From Arthrobacter sp. Leaf337 (GTDB lineage Bacteria; Actinomycetota; Actinomycetes; Actinomycetales; Micrococcaceae): a stretch of 64,000 nt of DNA. Location of the stretch: contig NZ_LMPC01000026.1 in NCBI RefSeq assembly GCF_001423745.1, positions 63,250-127,249 of the forward strand, read 5' to 3'. Both the position numbers and the translations under genes were made by a program. A model generated the notes under the pieces. That model did not search any database and was not told the origin of the DNA. It saw only the letters and a program-made list of their open reading frames with translations. Every line of letters begins with the position of its first letter. The stretch's first letter is position 1. Of the stretch, positions 8,032 to 15,295 are shown in pieces.

Positions 8032-9480
8032 CTAGGGGGCGGCCGGCGCCCCCGTGTCGTACATCTCGTAGTCATCTGTAGCCAGCTCCCCGTCGCTGAA
8101 CAGATTCAAGCCAAAACTGATCCCGACGGCGTCTGCCGGCACCGGCGGTGCAGTCCACTCAGCCTGCCGGTAGGCAGCGCTGGCGGGAAACCATGGGCTG
8201 GCTGTCCAATAGGTCCAGGTGCCAACCTTGTTGCGGTAGTACAACTCGAACTGCGTGGATGCCGTGGAGCTGTACCAGGCCCGCAGCGTGTAGCTGTGGC
8301 CGGGGACGACGCTTGGCGCGCACGCCCCCAGGTCCATGACAGGAAGCAGCTTCGCGTCCCCGGATGTGTATCCGGTAACGTCCAGCCGCCGCGCGATACT
8401 GCCGGTACGGCCGGGAGCCAACACGCTTAGCGCGTGTGAATTCTCGCCGTAGGAGGAAACCTGCCAGCACTCCGGAAGTCCGTATTTTCCGGCTGTTTCC
8501 AGCCCCGGGTTGCGCAGCGCGTTGGTGCCTGGCGGCGCGGGCGGAGCAGAAGGTCCCGGAACTGCGGGTTTGGCCCCTCCCCCAATGACGTCGTGCACGG
8601 TGCGGATGGCAGTGGTGCCCTCGTCAGTCCGGGTTACCAGCCATGAGACGAAGTCATTGAAGAGTGCCGGGCTGATGGACCGCGGGCTGCCGCTGTCGTC
8701 GATGTCATAGAAGGCCAGCTGCAGCCACCCGCCCGTGGTCTCAGCTTCCATCACTGACTGCTGCAGATCCGCAATGGTCCACGCGGAACCGACCTCCGGC
8801 GTCGACCTCGTGCTGAACGGGTCGGCGGGCCGCACCGTTTCAGACACGGCGCAGTCGCCGCAACCCAGCCGGCTGCGGAGATCGCCCTGGCTGCGTGCAC
8901 TGTTATACCCGCAGCCGGCCACCATCGCCTTCGCCTCCGGCGACTTCGCGGCGAACGGGTAGGAAAAGGAGGTGACCTTGAAACCCCAGTCAGTCAGGTT
9001 GGACCTGTCGTTGCAGACCTGTCGGGTGGCTTCATCAGGTTCAAGTGCCGTCAAGTCGGCGAGGGTTGCCGTGTGGCCGCCAATCTCGTTGCCATCGGCG
9101 GCCAGCGTGTGCAGGTCCTCCACTGTCATGTAGTCCTTTGCCCCCATGAACCCGGAGTTAACGAAGAACGTCCCCCGCAGTCCCTGGCTTCGAAGGGTCC
9201 GGGCGGCAGCCAACTGGCTGGCCCTGCCGCCGTCGAACGTCAGCGTGACCGTGGTCAGCGCCAGGCTGGTGTCCACTGGTGCCGCAAAATTCTTCAGGGG
9301 CCCCTGTGCGTCCTTGGCCGGTACCATACTGTCCTTTGGCGCCAGGGCGGCGGACCCTGTCAGGAGTGCCAGCCCGGCAAGCCACGAAACTGCCCAGAGC
9401 GTTGTCCGTTTCCGTTGCCTGGCCAATCCGGAACCGGGCGGACCGCCCTGCTCCCCCGGCAGTTCATACCTTTCGCTCAT
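8032..9480 (-). CDS. Degenerate polysaccharide deacetylase paralogue, probable pseudoenzyme (PDA2)
   Basis: A 482-residue protein with an N-terminal membrane segment (about 27-47), a NodB/CE4-like domain and one copy of the C-terminal module found in PDA1. It aligns with PDA1 throughout (ATRQVCNDR.NLT.WGF.VTSF.YPFA, CGYNSAR..GD). However, the three metal-ligand positions have changed. TFDDG has become TFDGG (Gly84), HTVTHPD has become HTATLAD (His136 kept, Leu140 instead of His), and FHHI has become FYDI (Tyr258). The reading frame is intact, which argues for a retained non-catalytic role such as glycan binding rather than decay. An AAGGGG lies 9 bases before the ATG. Operator site B and a hairpin leader lie upstream. 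The loss of metal binding follows from known CE4 chemistry and was not tested. Confidence 0.85.
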   Translation of the reverse strand: MSERYELPGEQGGPPGSGLARQRKRTTLWAVSWLAGLALLTGSAALAPKDSMVPAKDAQGPLKNFAAPVDTSLALTTVTLTFDGGRASQLAAARTLRSQGLRGTFFVNSGFMGAKDYMTVEDLHTLAADGNEIGGHTATLADLTALEPDEATRQVCNDRSNLTDWGFKVTSFSYPFAAKSPEAKAMVAGCGYNSARSQGDLRSRLGCGDCAVSETVRPADPFSTRSTPEVGSAWTIADLQQSVMEAETTGGWLQLAFYDIDDSGSPRSISPALFNDFVSWLVTRTDEGTTAIRTVHDVIGGGAKPAVPGPSAPPAPPGTNALRNPGLETAGKYGLPECWQVSSYGENSHALSVLAPGRTGSIARRLDVTGYTSGDAKLLPVMDLGACAPSVVPGHSYTLRAWYSSTASTQFELYYRNKVGTWTYWTASPWFPASAAYRQAEWTAPPVPADAVGISFGLNLFSDGELATDDYEMYDTGAPAAP

Positions 9481-9564
9481 GACAGATATCCCCTTTTACA
9501 TCCGTATCGCCCGGCCGCAAGAGGATCCCCCAGGCCGCAGTGTTTCATGAAGTGACACCTTGAA

Positions 9565-9623
9565 GGGGTCGGTGACGACTGGGGGGAAGCCTTGGTCTCA
9601 AAGGCTTGTTCGCCACCGACCCC
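9565..9623 (-). promoter_or_regulatory. Two-tier hairpin in the PDA2 leader
   Basis: GGGGTCGGTG (9565-9574) pairs perfectly with CACCGACCCC (9614-9623). Inside it, AAGCCTT (9587-9593) pairs with AAGGCTT (9601-9607) around a 7-base loop. On the minus-strand transcript the loop reads UGAGACC. The element ends about 85 bases before the PDA2 start codon. No U-tract follows, so it does not look like a simple terminator. A hairpin of nearly the same length with the same heptamer lies before the sugar dehydrogenase gene (16772-16831). Confidence 0.5.
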
Positions 9624-9860
9624 CGTTCATGGGCCCCGGGCCTGCGCGCCAGGGCTGGCTGCCTCGCGGCAGCTGCGTCGGCAGAATTGGGAGAGGTTTC
9701 ACCGGCGGGTTCCGCTGGCCCGGGCATTCCTGCCGCCATGGCCGTCACGGACTGCCGTTCAGGGGTATGGTTGCGTGCATTCGCCCGCAAAGGTGCGTCC
9801 ATTCCCATTTTGAGACCCGATTCTCCCCCGGAACTCTGTATCTATCCGACATCCAAAGCC

Positions 9861-9908
9861 TATTAAGCCGGGTGGCCTGCGGCACGAGTGGTGCCTACCC
9901 GTCTTTGC
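9861..9908 (-). promoter_or_regulatory. Candidate operator/promoter site B, upstream of PDA2
   Basis: GAGTGGTGCCTACCC at 9886-9900 is followed by GTCTTTGC. This is the same pattern as sites A, C and D. A minus-strand -10-like TTAATA (9861-9866) lies 19 bases from the palindrome, pointing toward PDA2. The predicted leader would then be about 370 bases. The site could also serve the divergent GH18-like gene. Confidence 0.5.
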
Positions 9909-10071
9909 CTTTATCGCGTGCCGGGTGGGCCCGGCGCCACTCGCCCGCTACCCGGTGCGGTACTCGTTGCGTACCTGAAGACACCCGAAGTGGCAGGCGC
10001 ATAGGAGCCACCGAGAGGGGTGCCGTGGTGAAATGGTGTCTAAGTAAACCAGAGGGGGGCGTGGGAACCGG

Positions 10072-11253
10072 ATGTCAGCCATCAGCCGAGGCTCGGGTCC
10101 AGCCGCCAGGGCCGAAAAGGAGCCGTCGCCGCGGCCGGTTGCGCAGCCGGTGGCCGGTGGATCCCGTGCCCGCCGCCCGTTTCAGCTGCGTCAGCCCTCG
10201 TCGCCCCTCATAACCGGTCTTGCCGTGGCCACCATCCTCGCCAGCGTGATCTTTTTTTGGGCCTGGCGTTCCGGCCTGCCCACGGGAGCCGCGCAACCCA
10301 CCTGGTTCGCCGGGTACGTCGATGTCACTGTCTCCCCGCCCTACGCCTTCGAGGCGGGTGCTACGCCGGGCACCAGGGACGTTGTGCTGGCGTTTCTTGT
10401 CGCTTCCCCGCAGGACTTCTGTGTGGCCAGCTGGGGCCCCACCTACGGCCTCGAGGAGGCAAACACCGCCCTGGGCCTGGAGAAGCGGATCTCCGATCTT
10501 CGCTCCCGCGGCGGATCGGCGGCCGTGTCCTTTGGCGGGGCGCGGAACAGTGAACTGGCCACAACATGCCGGGACGAAGGGAAGCTCCGCACCGCCTACC
10601 AAGACGTCGTTGAGCGCTACGAACCTGCCTTCATCGACTTCGACCTGGAAGGCGCCGACCTGCTGGACCAGGCCGGCGGCGAACGCAGGGCCAGGGCAGT
10701 GGCGGCATTGCAGGGAGACCGCAATTCGTCAGGGAAAGAGCTCCCGGTCTGGCTGACTCTTCCTGCTTCTCCGCGAGGACTCACCGACGCCGGCATAGCC
10801 GCCGTCGAACAGATGCTCCAGGCTGGCGTGCAACTGGCCGGCGTCAACATCATGACCATGAACTACGGCGCCAGCCGGAGCATCTCCCAAGGCATGCTCG
10901 AAGCCGCCAAGGCTGCTGCGGATGCCACGCATGACCAGCTGAGCATCGTGTACCAGCGAGCCGGGATCAACCTCAGCCGCGAACAGCTTTGGAAGAAGAT
11001 CGGGCTGACCCCCATGATCGGACGCAACGACCTGCCGGGCGAGATCTTCGGGCTGGACGCTGCCCGTGACCTGAAAGACTACGCCGTGGAGTTGGAGATC
11101 CAGCGCCTGTCGATGTGGTCGCTGAACCGCGACGCGACCTGCCCCTCCAGTGAGCAAAGGGAAGACGCCAGCTTTACCTGCAGCGGCGTGGACCAGGGAG
11201 GCAGCAGATTCTCCGATCTCCTGGGATCAGGACTCCCCGGCCGGATGGATTGA
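10072..11253 (+). CDS. Membrane-anchored GH18-like glycoside hydrolase
   Basis: A 393-residue protein with a basic, Pro/Arg-rich cytoplasmic N-terminus, one membrane segment (about 46-64) and an extracellular domain. The signature SFGG (153-156) and the DxDxE catalytic pattern FIDFDLEG (Asp189, Asp191, Glu193) match family 18 chitinase-like hydrolases. These cleave beta-linked N-acetylglucosamine polymers by substrate-assisted catalysis. FAGYVDVTVSPPYAFE is a typical N-terminal strand of actinobacterial GH18 enzymes. The gene is divergent from PDA2 and convergent with a lipoprotein gene. A role in trimming the polymer made by the neighbouring GT2 is inference; chitin scavenging is the alternative. 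The stop codon lies in a 15-bp tandem duplication. Confidence 0.8.
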   Translation: MSAISRGSGPAARAEKEPSPRPVAQPVAGGSRARRPFQLRQPSSPLITGLAVATILASVIFFWAWRSGLPTGAAQPTWFAGYVDVTVSPPYAFEAGATPGTRDVVLAFLVASPQDFCVASWGPTYGLEEANTALGLEKRISDLRSRGGSAAVSFGGARNSELATTCRDEGKLRTAYQDVVERYEPAFIDFDLEGADLLDQAGGERRARAVAALQGDRNSSGKELPVWLTLPASPRGLTDAGIAAVEQMLQAGVQLAGVNIMTMNYGASRSISQGMLEAAKAAADATHDQLSIVYQRAGINLSREQLWKKIGLTPMIGRNDLPGEIFGLDAARDLKDYAVELEIQRLSMWSLNRDATCPSSEQREDASFTCSGVDQGGSRFSDLLGSGLPGRMD

Positions 11254-11268
11254 GGCCGGATGGATTGA
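11239..11268. repeat. 15-bp exact tandem duplication at the GH18-like stop codon
   Basis: GGCCGGATGGATTGA occurs twice head to tail (11239-11253 and 11254-11268). The first copy ends exactly at the stop codon. It is probably a slippage duplication with no coding effect. Confidence 0.85.
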
Positions 11269-11277
11269 GCGCGGGCC

Positions 11278-12042
11278 CTACTTCACCTGGCTGGTGGTGA
11301 CTACGTCCAGCCAGGGGCCCGGCGGAACTTCCTTCTGATCCACGAATTGCCAATCCACCTTGTCCGCTTCCCCGTTGAGGGTGCTGAAGCCGAGGCAGCC
11401 GTTGAGGGCCGGCGAAACGTCCATTCCGGCGCCATTGAACTTCTTGTTGGCCGGCCGCGCATCGTTTGCACCAAAGACGTACTCCTTGTCCTGGTATTCC
11501 CCCGGGCCTGCATCCTGTATTTGGCCGTAGCACTCCCTGCCGTCCTTGCGGATCTTGACCCAGCGGTTTTTCATGTAACTGAAGGAGCGGTTGGTGGCCT
11601 GGCCTTTGTATCCTTCGTCGTTTGCCCAGGGGATGACTGTTGCCCGTTCCCGGAAGGCGGCGGCATTGTTGATATCGTCATACGGCAGGTCGAGGTAGAA
11701 GGGGTTCTCCTTTGGCTTCATGTTGGCGGGCGCATAACCGTTGGAACCTGACCGTGGTTCGGTCTCACAACCGTCAGATGTGAGCCGGCCGTCACAACCG
11801 CCATAACTGTCCATCCACTTCGAGTCATAGGTGGAGAAGACCTGGCTGCCGTCCGCGGCGTCGGGGTCAAAGACTTCGCCCACCCAGAAGGTGGTGGCAA
11901 CAATGTTCGTGTGCCAGGGGTACTTCCCCTGCGACCGTTGCTCCGACTCCGGAGGAGTGCAGGCTGTGGCCACCATTGCCAGCAGCAGCACGGCCGCAGC
12001 AAAACCGCGGAAGCGGCGGCGCTTGGAGCCTGGATCCTTCAC
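11278..12042 (-). CDS. Secreted lipoprotein with possible double-psi-barrel domain (paralogue 2)
   Basis: A 254-residue paralogue of the lipoprotein at 3499-4557, without its long Ala/Pro linker. The lipobox is VATAC (Cys28). Shared blocks include KYPWHTNIVATTFWVGEVF, NPFYLDLPYDDIN, SYMKNRWVKI, CYGQIQDAGP and GMDVSPALNGCLGF. The GTG at 12042 is chosen because GGGGGA lies 6 bases upstream; a TTG at 12069 would add nine residues. The DAGP and GMDVS blocks suggest an RlpA/expansin-like barrel, an inference from pattern. It is convergent with the GH18-like gene. Its placement in the glycan locus suggests a surface polysaccharide or cell wall role. Confidence 0.7.
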   Translation of the reverse strand: MKDPGSKRRRFRGFAAAVLLLAMVATACTPPESEQRSQGKYPWHTNIVATTFWVGEVFDPDAADGSQVFSTYDSKWMDSYGGCDGRLTSDGCETEPRSGSNGYAPANMKPKENPFYLDLPYDDINNAAAFRERATVIPWANDEGYKGQATNRSFSYMKNRWVKIRKDGRECYGQIQDAGPGEYQDKEYVFGANDARPANKKFNGAGMDVSPALNGCLGFSTLNGEADKVDWQFVDQKEVPPGPWLDVVTTSQVK

Positions 12043-12123
12043 CTGGTCCCCCGAATCAATGAACGTCAACCTGCGGTAATAGAGTCCTGCGGTACAAGTA
12101 CAGCGGCGAGGGCGGTCGCACTG

Positions 12124-12172
12124 CCGGGGGAATCCCCGGCCGCGCGGCCGCCCGTAGTATCTAACCGGTTAG
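12124..12172. other. Palindromes between PDA3 and lipoprotein 2
   Basis: CCGGGG-GAAT-CCCCGG (12124-12139) and the perfect 12-bp palindrome CTAACCGGTTAG (12161-12172) sit in the gap after the PDA3 stop. They may be a terminator for PDA3 or a binding site. No U-tract is evident. Confidence 0.35.
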
Positions 12173-12180
12173 GGACCTGG

Positions 12181-14154
12181 CTACATTCCCTTCGGGAAGT
12201 TCAGGTTGTAGCGGTAGACAAACGCTGCCATGGCGTCCCTGGCGATCGGCTGGACCGGCCGGAATGTACCATCCGGGTAACCCGTGGTGATCGCCGTCGC
12301 TGCCAGCCAACGGATCTCGTTGTAGAACTGGTTGCCGGTGGTGACGTCAGGGAACGTCGGGGCGGTAGTTGGTACGGCGGGCTTCCCGTTGTAGCGGTAG
12401 AGGAACGCCGCCATTGCGTCACGGTTTACGGGGTCCAGTGGCCGGTAGGTTCCGTCCGTGTACCCCGTGGTGATGCCCTGGGCCGCCAGCCAACGGATTT
12501 CGTTGTAGAACTGGTTGCTGGGGGCCACGTCAGTGAACGTCGGAGCGTTGGCCGGTACTGCGGGGCTGCCCGCCAACCGGTACAGGAACGCTGCCATCGC
12601 GTCCCGGTTGATCGATGCTCCCGGCCTGAAGGTGCCATCCGCGTAACCCTGGGTGATCAGGTTGTTGGAGAGCCAGCTGATCTCGTTGTAGAACTGGTTG
12701 GTGGCGGCAACATCGCTGAACGTCTTGATGCCTACCGTGTCGTACAGCTCATAGTCGTCCGTGACCAGGGTCCCAATGCCGATCATGTTCAAGCCGAAGC
12801 TTATGGCCGTTGCACCGGCAGGAACGGCCGGTGTCGTAAAGGTCAGCTGGGCCCAAACATTATTCGTAGGGAGGTAAAGAGAGCTGTCCGTCCAGTACGT
12901 CCACGTGCCGGACGCCGTGCGGTAGTGCAGATTGAACTGGGTATTCCCGCCGGTGGACTTGTACCAGGCTTTCGCAACGTAGGTGTGCCCCGGGATGGCA
13001 CTCGGCGCACACTCTCCCGTGTCCAAGGTGGGCAACAGCTTGCCGTCGCCGTCGGTGTAGGCCGATATCACCATCTGCTGGGCGGCTGTGGCTGTTCCGG
13101 CGTGCCCTGGGGTCACGTTGCTGAAGACCCTGGTGTTGTTGCCGTAACCGCCGGCCTGCCAGCACCGCGGAACCAGGGAACCGGCAAGGCCCGGCGTCTC
13201 GAGGCTGGGGTTCTTGACCAGGTTGCCGGCAGTCCGCGGCGTTGGGGGCGGAACCACGGCGGGCGCGGCCTTGAGGGTACCGCCGATGACTTCCCGGACA
13301 GTTTTGACCTGCACCGGGTTTGTGGTGTTGGTATCCCTCTGGGTTGCCAGCCAGTCGATGAACTGGTTGAACGTGTCCGTGCTGACGGTCAGCGGATCCA
13401 CCACCGGTGAGCCGATCAGGACGCCGTCGCCCACGTGGTGGAAGGTCAGCTGGACCCAGCCTCCACCGTTGGCCTGCGCCTGGGTGACCAGACTCTGGAT
13501 ATCCGCCAAGGTCCAGGTATTGTCCAGCTGGTCCGGGGCGCCGGTGAAGAAGAGGTTCGCAGGTGTCAGGGATTCAGCGAACGGGAAGGTCTCCGAACCC
13601 GCAACCTTGCTCCGGATGTCGCCCAAGCCCCGGGCGCTGTTGTAGCCGCACGCTGCAACGGCTGCTTCTGCGGCCGGACTTGTCGAGGCAAACGGATAAG
13701 CGAAGCTTTGGATGTTCAGGCCGTAGCCCATCAACGTGGCCCGGTCATTGCAGACCTGACGCGACAGCTCCTCAGGTCCAACAGCCGCCAAATCGGCGTG
13801 GGTCACACTGTGGCCGCCGATCTCGTGCCCGGCGGCCTGCAGGGCCAGGGCCTGGGCAGTGGTCATATAGTTCGTTTGGTTCATGTAGCCGGAGGGAAGG
13901 AAGAACGTTCCGCGCATGCCGGCCGAGACCAGCTTGTCGGCGGCGACCATCTGGTCAACGTCCGCGTCGTCGAACGTCAGCGTGACGACAGTTTCACCAA
14001 CAGCATTGGCAGCGGGGGCAGTCAGCCCCAGCAGGGAGGCGGCGAGCGCCACCGTTGTGGAAGCGGCCAGCCAGCGGGCCTTTCGCCGGCCGGGGGGCCT
14101 TTCAGCCCTGTGCCGGGGCTCTGAGACCGCAGTAGAGCGATGCAGAAGCGTCAT
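12181..14154 (-). CDS. Polysaccharide deacetylase with one beta-sandwich-like module and three SLH domains (PDA3)
   Basis: A 657-residue secreted protein with a signal peptide (hydrophobic about 29-51, ending TAPAANA). The CE4 domain has TFDDAD (60-65), HSVTHAD with His115 and His119, and LTFHHV, so the metal site is intact. One copy of the PDA1-type module follows. Three S-layer homology domains end the protein (about 484-655), each with the pattern NQFYNEI.WL, G.T.GY.DGT.RP, RDAMAAFLYR. SLH domains tether proteins to secondary wall polymers, so this deacetylase is probably held on the cell wall. The ATG at 14154 is chosen because a longer frame from 14262 would run into the preceding epimerase gene. 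GAGAG lies about 10 bases upstream. Confidence 0.88.
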   Translation of the reverse strand: MTLLHRSTAVSEPRHRAERPPGRRKARWLAASTTVALAASLLGLTAPAANAVGETVVTLTFDDADVDQMVAADKLVSAGMRGTFFLPSGYMNQTNYMTTAQALALQAAGHEIGGHSVTHADLAAVGPEELSRQVCNDRATLMGYGLNIQSFAYPFASTSPAAEAAVAACGYNSARGLGDIRSKVAGSETFPFAESLTPANLFFTGAPDQLDNTWTLADIQSLVTQAQANGGGWVQLTFHHVGDGVLIGSPVVDPLTVSTDTFNQFIDWLATQRDTNTTNPVQVKTVREVIGGTLKAAPAVVPPPTPRTAGNLVKNPSLETPGLAGSLVPRCWQAGGYGNNTRVFSNVTPGHAGTATAAQQMVISAYTDGDGKLLPTLDTGECAPSAIPGHTYVAKAWYKSTGGNTQFNLHYRTASGTWTYWTDSSLYLPTNNVWAQLTFTTPAVPAGATAISFGLNMIGIGTLVTDDYELYDTVGIKTFSDVAATNQFYNEISWLSNNLITQGYADGTFRPGASINRDAMAAFLYRLAGSPAVPANAPTFTDVAPSNQFYNEIRWLAAQGITTGYTDGTYRPLDPVNRDAMAAFLYRYNGKPAVPTTAPTFPDVTTGNQFYNEIRWLAATAITTGYPDGTFRPVQPIARDAMAAFVYRYNLNFPKGM

Positions 14155-14234
14155 GGAACTCAACTCTCTCGTCGAAGGTGCACATAACTTTTGACGGTTG
14201 CCGCCCCCCGTCCGGCGCGGCACCTCACGGACGG

Positions 14235-15242
14235 CTAGTTGGCCGCCATCGTGACTTTCCACCCGAGCGGATCGGGTGCTTTCACCGGGCGGTGATCGGC
14301 CGCCACGTTCTGGATGATCTGGTCCAGTGTGGTCTTGGGGTCGAAGCCCACCAGATCTTTCGCTTTGCTGTTGTTTGGTACTCGGCGGCGCATGTCCTCA
14401 TAACCCTCCGCGTAGGCCTGTTCGTAGGGCACCAGGGTGATGGGGCTTTCACTGCCCAGCAGCTCGACGATTCGCTGTGCGAGGGTCAAAATCGAGATCT
14501 CATAGCTGCCGCCGAGGTTGTACGCATTGCCGTGGGCGGACTCTTCCTCCGAGATTTTGGTGATAGCCGGGACGATGTCGCCGACGTAGGAGAAGCACCG
14601 CGTCTGGTGTCCGTCGCCATAGACCGTCAACGGCTCGCCGGCCAACGCCTGTTTGACGAGGCGCGGCACCACCATTCCGTACCGGCCGGTCTGCCTCGGA
14701 CCAACGGTGTTGAACAGCCGGACGATGGCAACCGGAAGGCCGAACTGCCGCCAGTAAGCGTGCGCGAATGCCTCGTCGATCCCCTTTGCCGCTGCGTAGG
14801 TCCACCGGGACTTGAGCGCGGAGCCGAGGATCCGGTCCGACTCCTCTGACAGGCTGTCTGAGGTGTTCTTTCCGTAGATCTCACTGGTGGACGCCAGGAG
14901 CAGCGTGGCACCGGACTCCAGGACAGCATCCAGGACCACTTCCGTGCCGTGGATGTTAGTGCGCAGGCTCTCCAGCGGGTGCTCGACGATGAGGTTGACG
15001 CCGACTGCTGCCGCCAAGTGGAACACCCGGTCAGCACCTGCCACCACTTTGTCCACCGCCGCGCGGTCCAGGATGGTGCCCTCCACGAAGTGGAAGTTCC
15101 GGTGGCCAATCACTGTCCGGAGGTTCTCCAGGCGCCCGGTCGAGAGGTCATCCAGAACGGTGACTGTGTCTCCGGCCGCGAGGAGGTGCTCCACGAGATG
15201 GCTCCCGATGAAGCCGGCTCCGCCGGTGATTGCTGTTTTCAC
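14235..15242 (-). CDS. NAD-dependent nucleotide-sugar epimerase/dehydratase
   Basis: A 335-residue extended-SDR enzyme. The Rossmann motif GGAGFIGS (7-14), the serine-containing ASTSEIYG and the catalytic pair Tyr149-x3-Lys153 (YAAAK) are all present, with GPRQTGRYGMVVPR in the substrate domain. Such enzymes interconvert or decarboxylate UDP-sugars (GalE, UDP-glucuronate epimerase/decarboxylase or UDP-GlcNAc epimerase types); the exact reaction cannot be fixed by eye. The GTG at 15242 has AGGAG 5 bases upstream and begins directly at the Rossmann strand, so I prefer it to longer frames. It follows the sugar dehydrogenase gene by 53 bases, probably in one operon: dehydrogenase makes a uronic acid, this enzyme converts it. 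Confidence 0.85.
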   Translation of the reverse strand: MKTAITGGAGFIGSHLVEHLLAAGDTVTVLDDLSTGRLENLRTVIGHRNFHFVEGTILDRAAVDKVVAGADRVFHLAAAVGVNLIVEHPLESLRTNIHGTEVVLDAVLESGATLLLASTSEIYGKNTSDSLSEESDRILGSALKSRWTYAAAKGIDEAFAHAYWRQFGLPVAIVRLFNTVGPRQTGRYGMVVPRLVKQALAGEPLTVYGDGHQTRCFSYVGDIVPAITKISEEESAHGNAYNLGGSYEISILTLAQRIVELLGSESPITLVPYEQAYAEGYEDMRRRVPNNSKAKDLVGFDPKTTLDQIIQNVAADHRPVKAPDPLGWKVTMAAN

Positions 15243-15295
15243 TTCTCCTACTTTCTTTTGAAGCCCAGCGGGGCCGCTGGAATCACAACCTGAAT

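Larger units (their letters stand above)
9481..10071. other. 591-bp divergent intergenic region: leader hairpin and operator site B
   Basis: This region lies between PDA2 (leftward) and the GH18-like gene (rightward). It holds a two-tier hairpin (9565-9623), a candidate -10 and operator site B (9861-9908). Right of that, 9923-9975 carries further CACTCG and TACTCG half-site-like words that also occur beside site C. A weak reading frame through 9560-10213 overlaps the GH18-like gene, and I do not consider it coding. Confidence 0.55.

Noticed and set aside
9560..10213. Plus-strand frame in the PDA2/GH18-like gap
   Set aside because: It overlaps the start of the GH18-like gene in another frame, has no domain, and covers the hairpin and operator elements.
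11911..13410. Long open frame (499 codons) antisense to PDA3
   Set aside because: It mirrors the codon-position GC bias of PDA3 on the other strand, has no recognisable domain, and PDA3 is clearly coding.
14155..14262. Longer start for PDA3 at 14262
   Set aside because: It would overlap the epimerase gene end and put 36 non-signal residues before a clear signal peptide.
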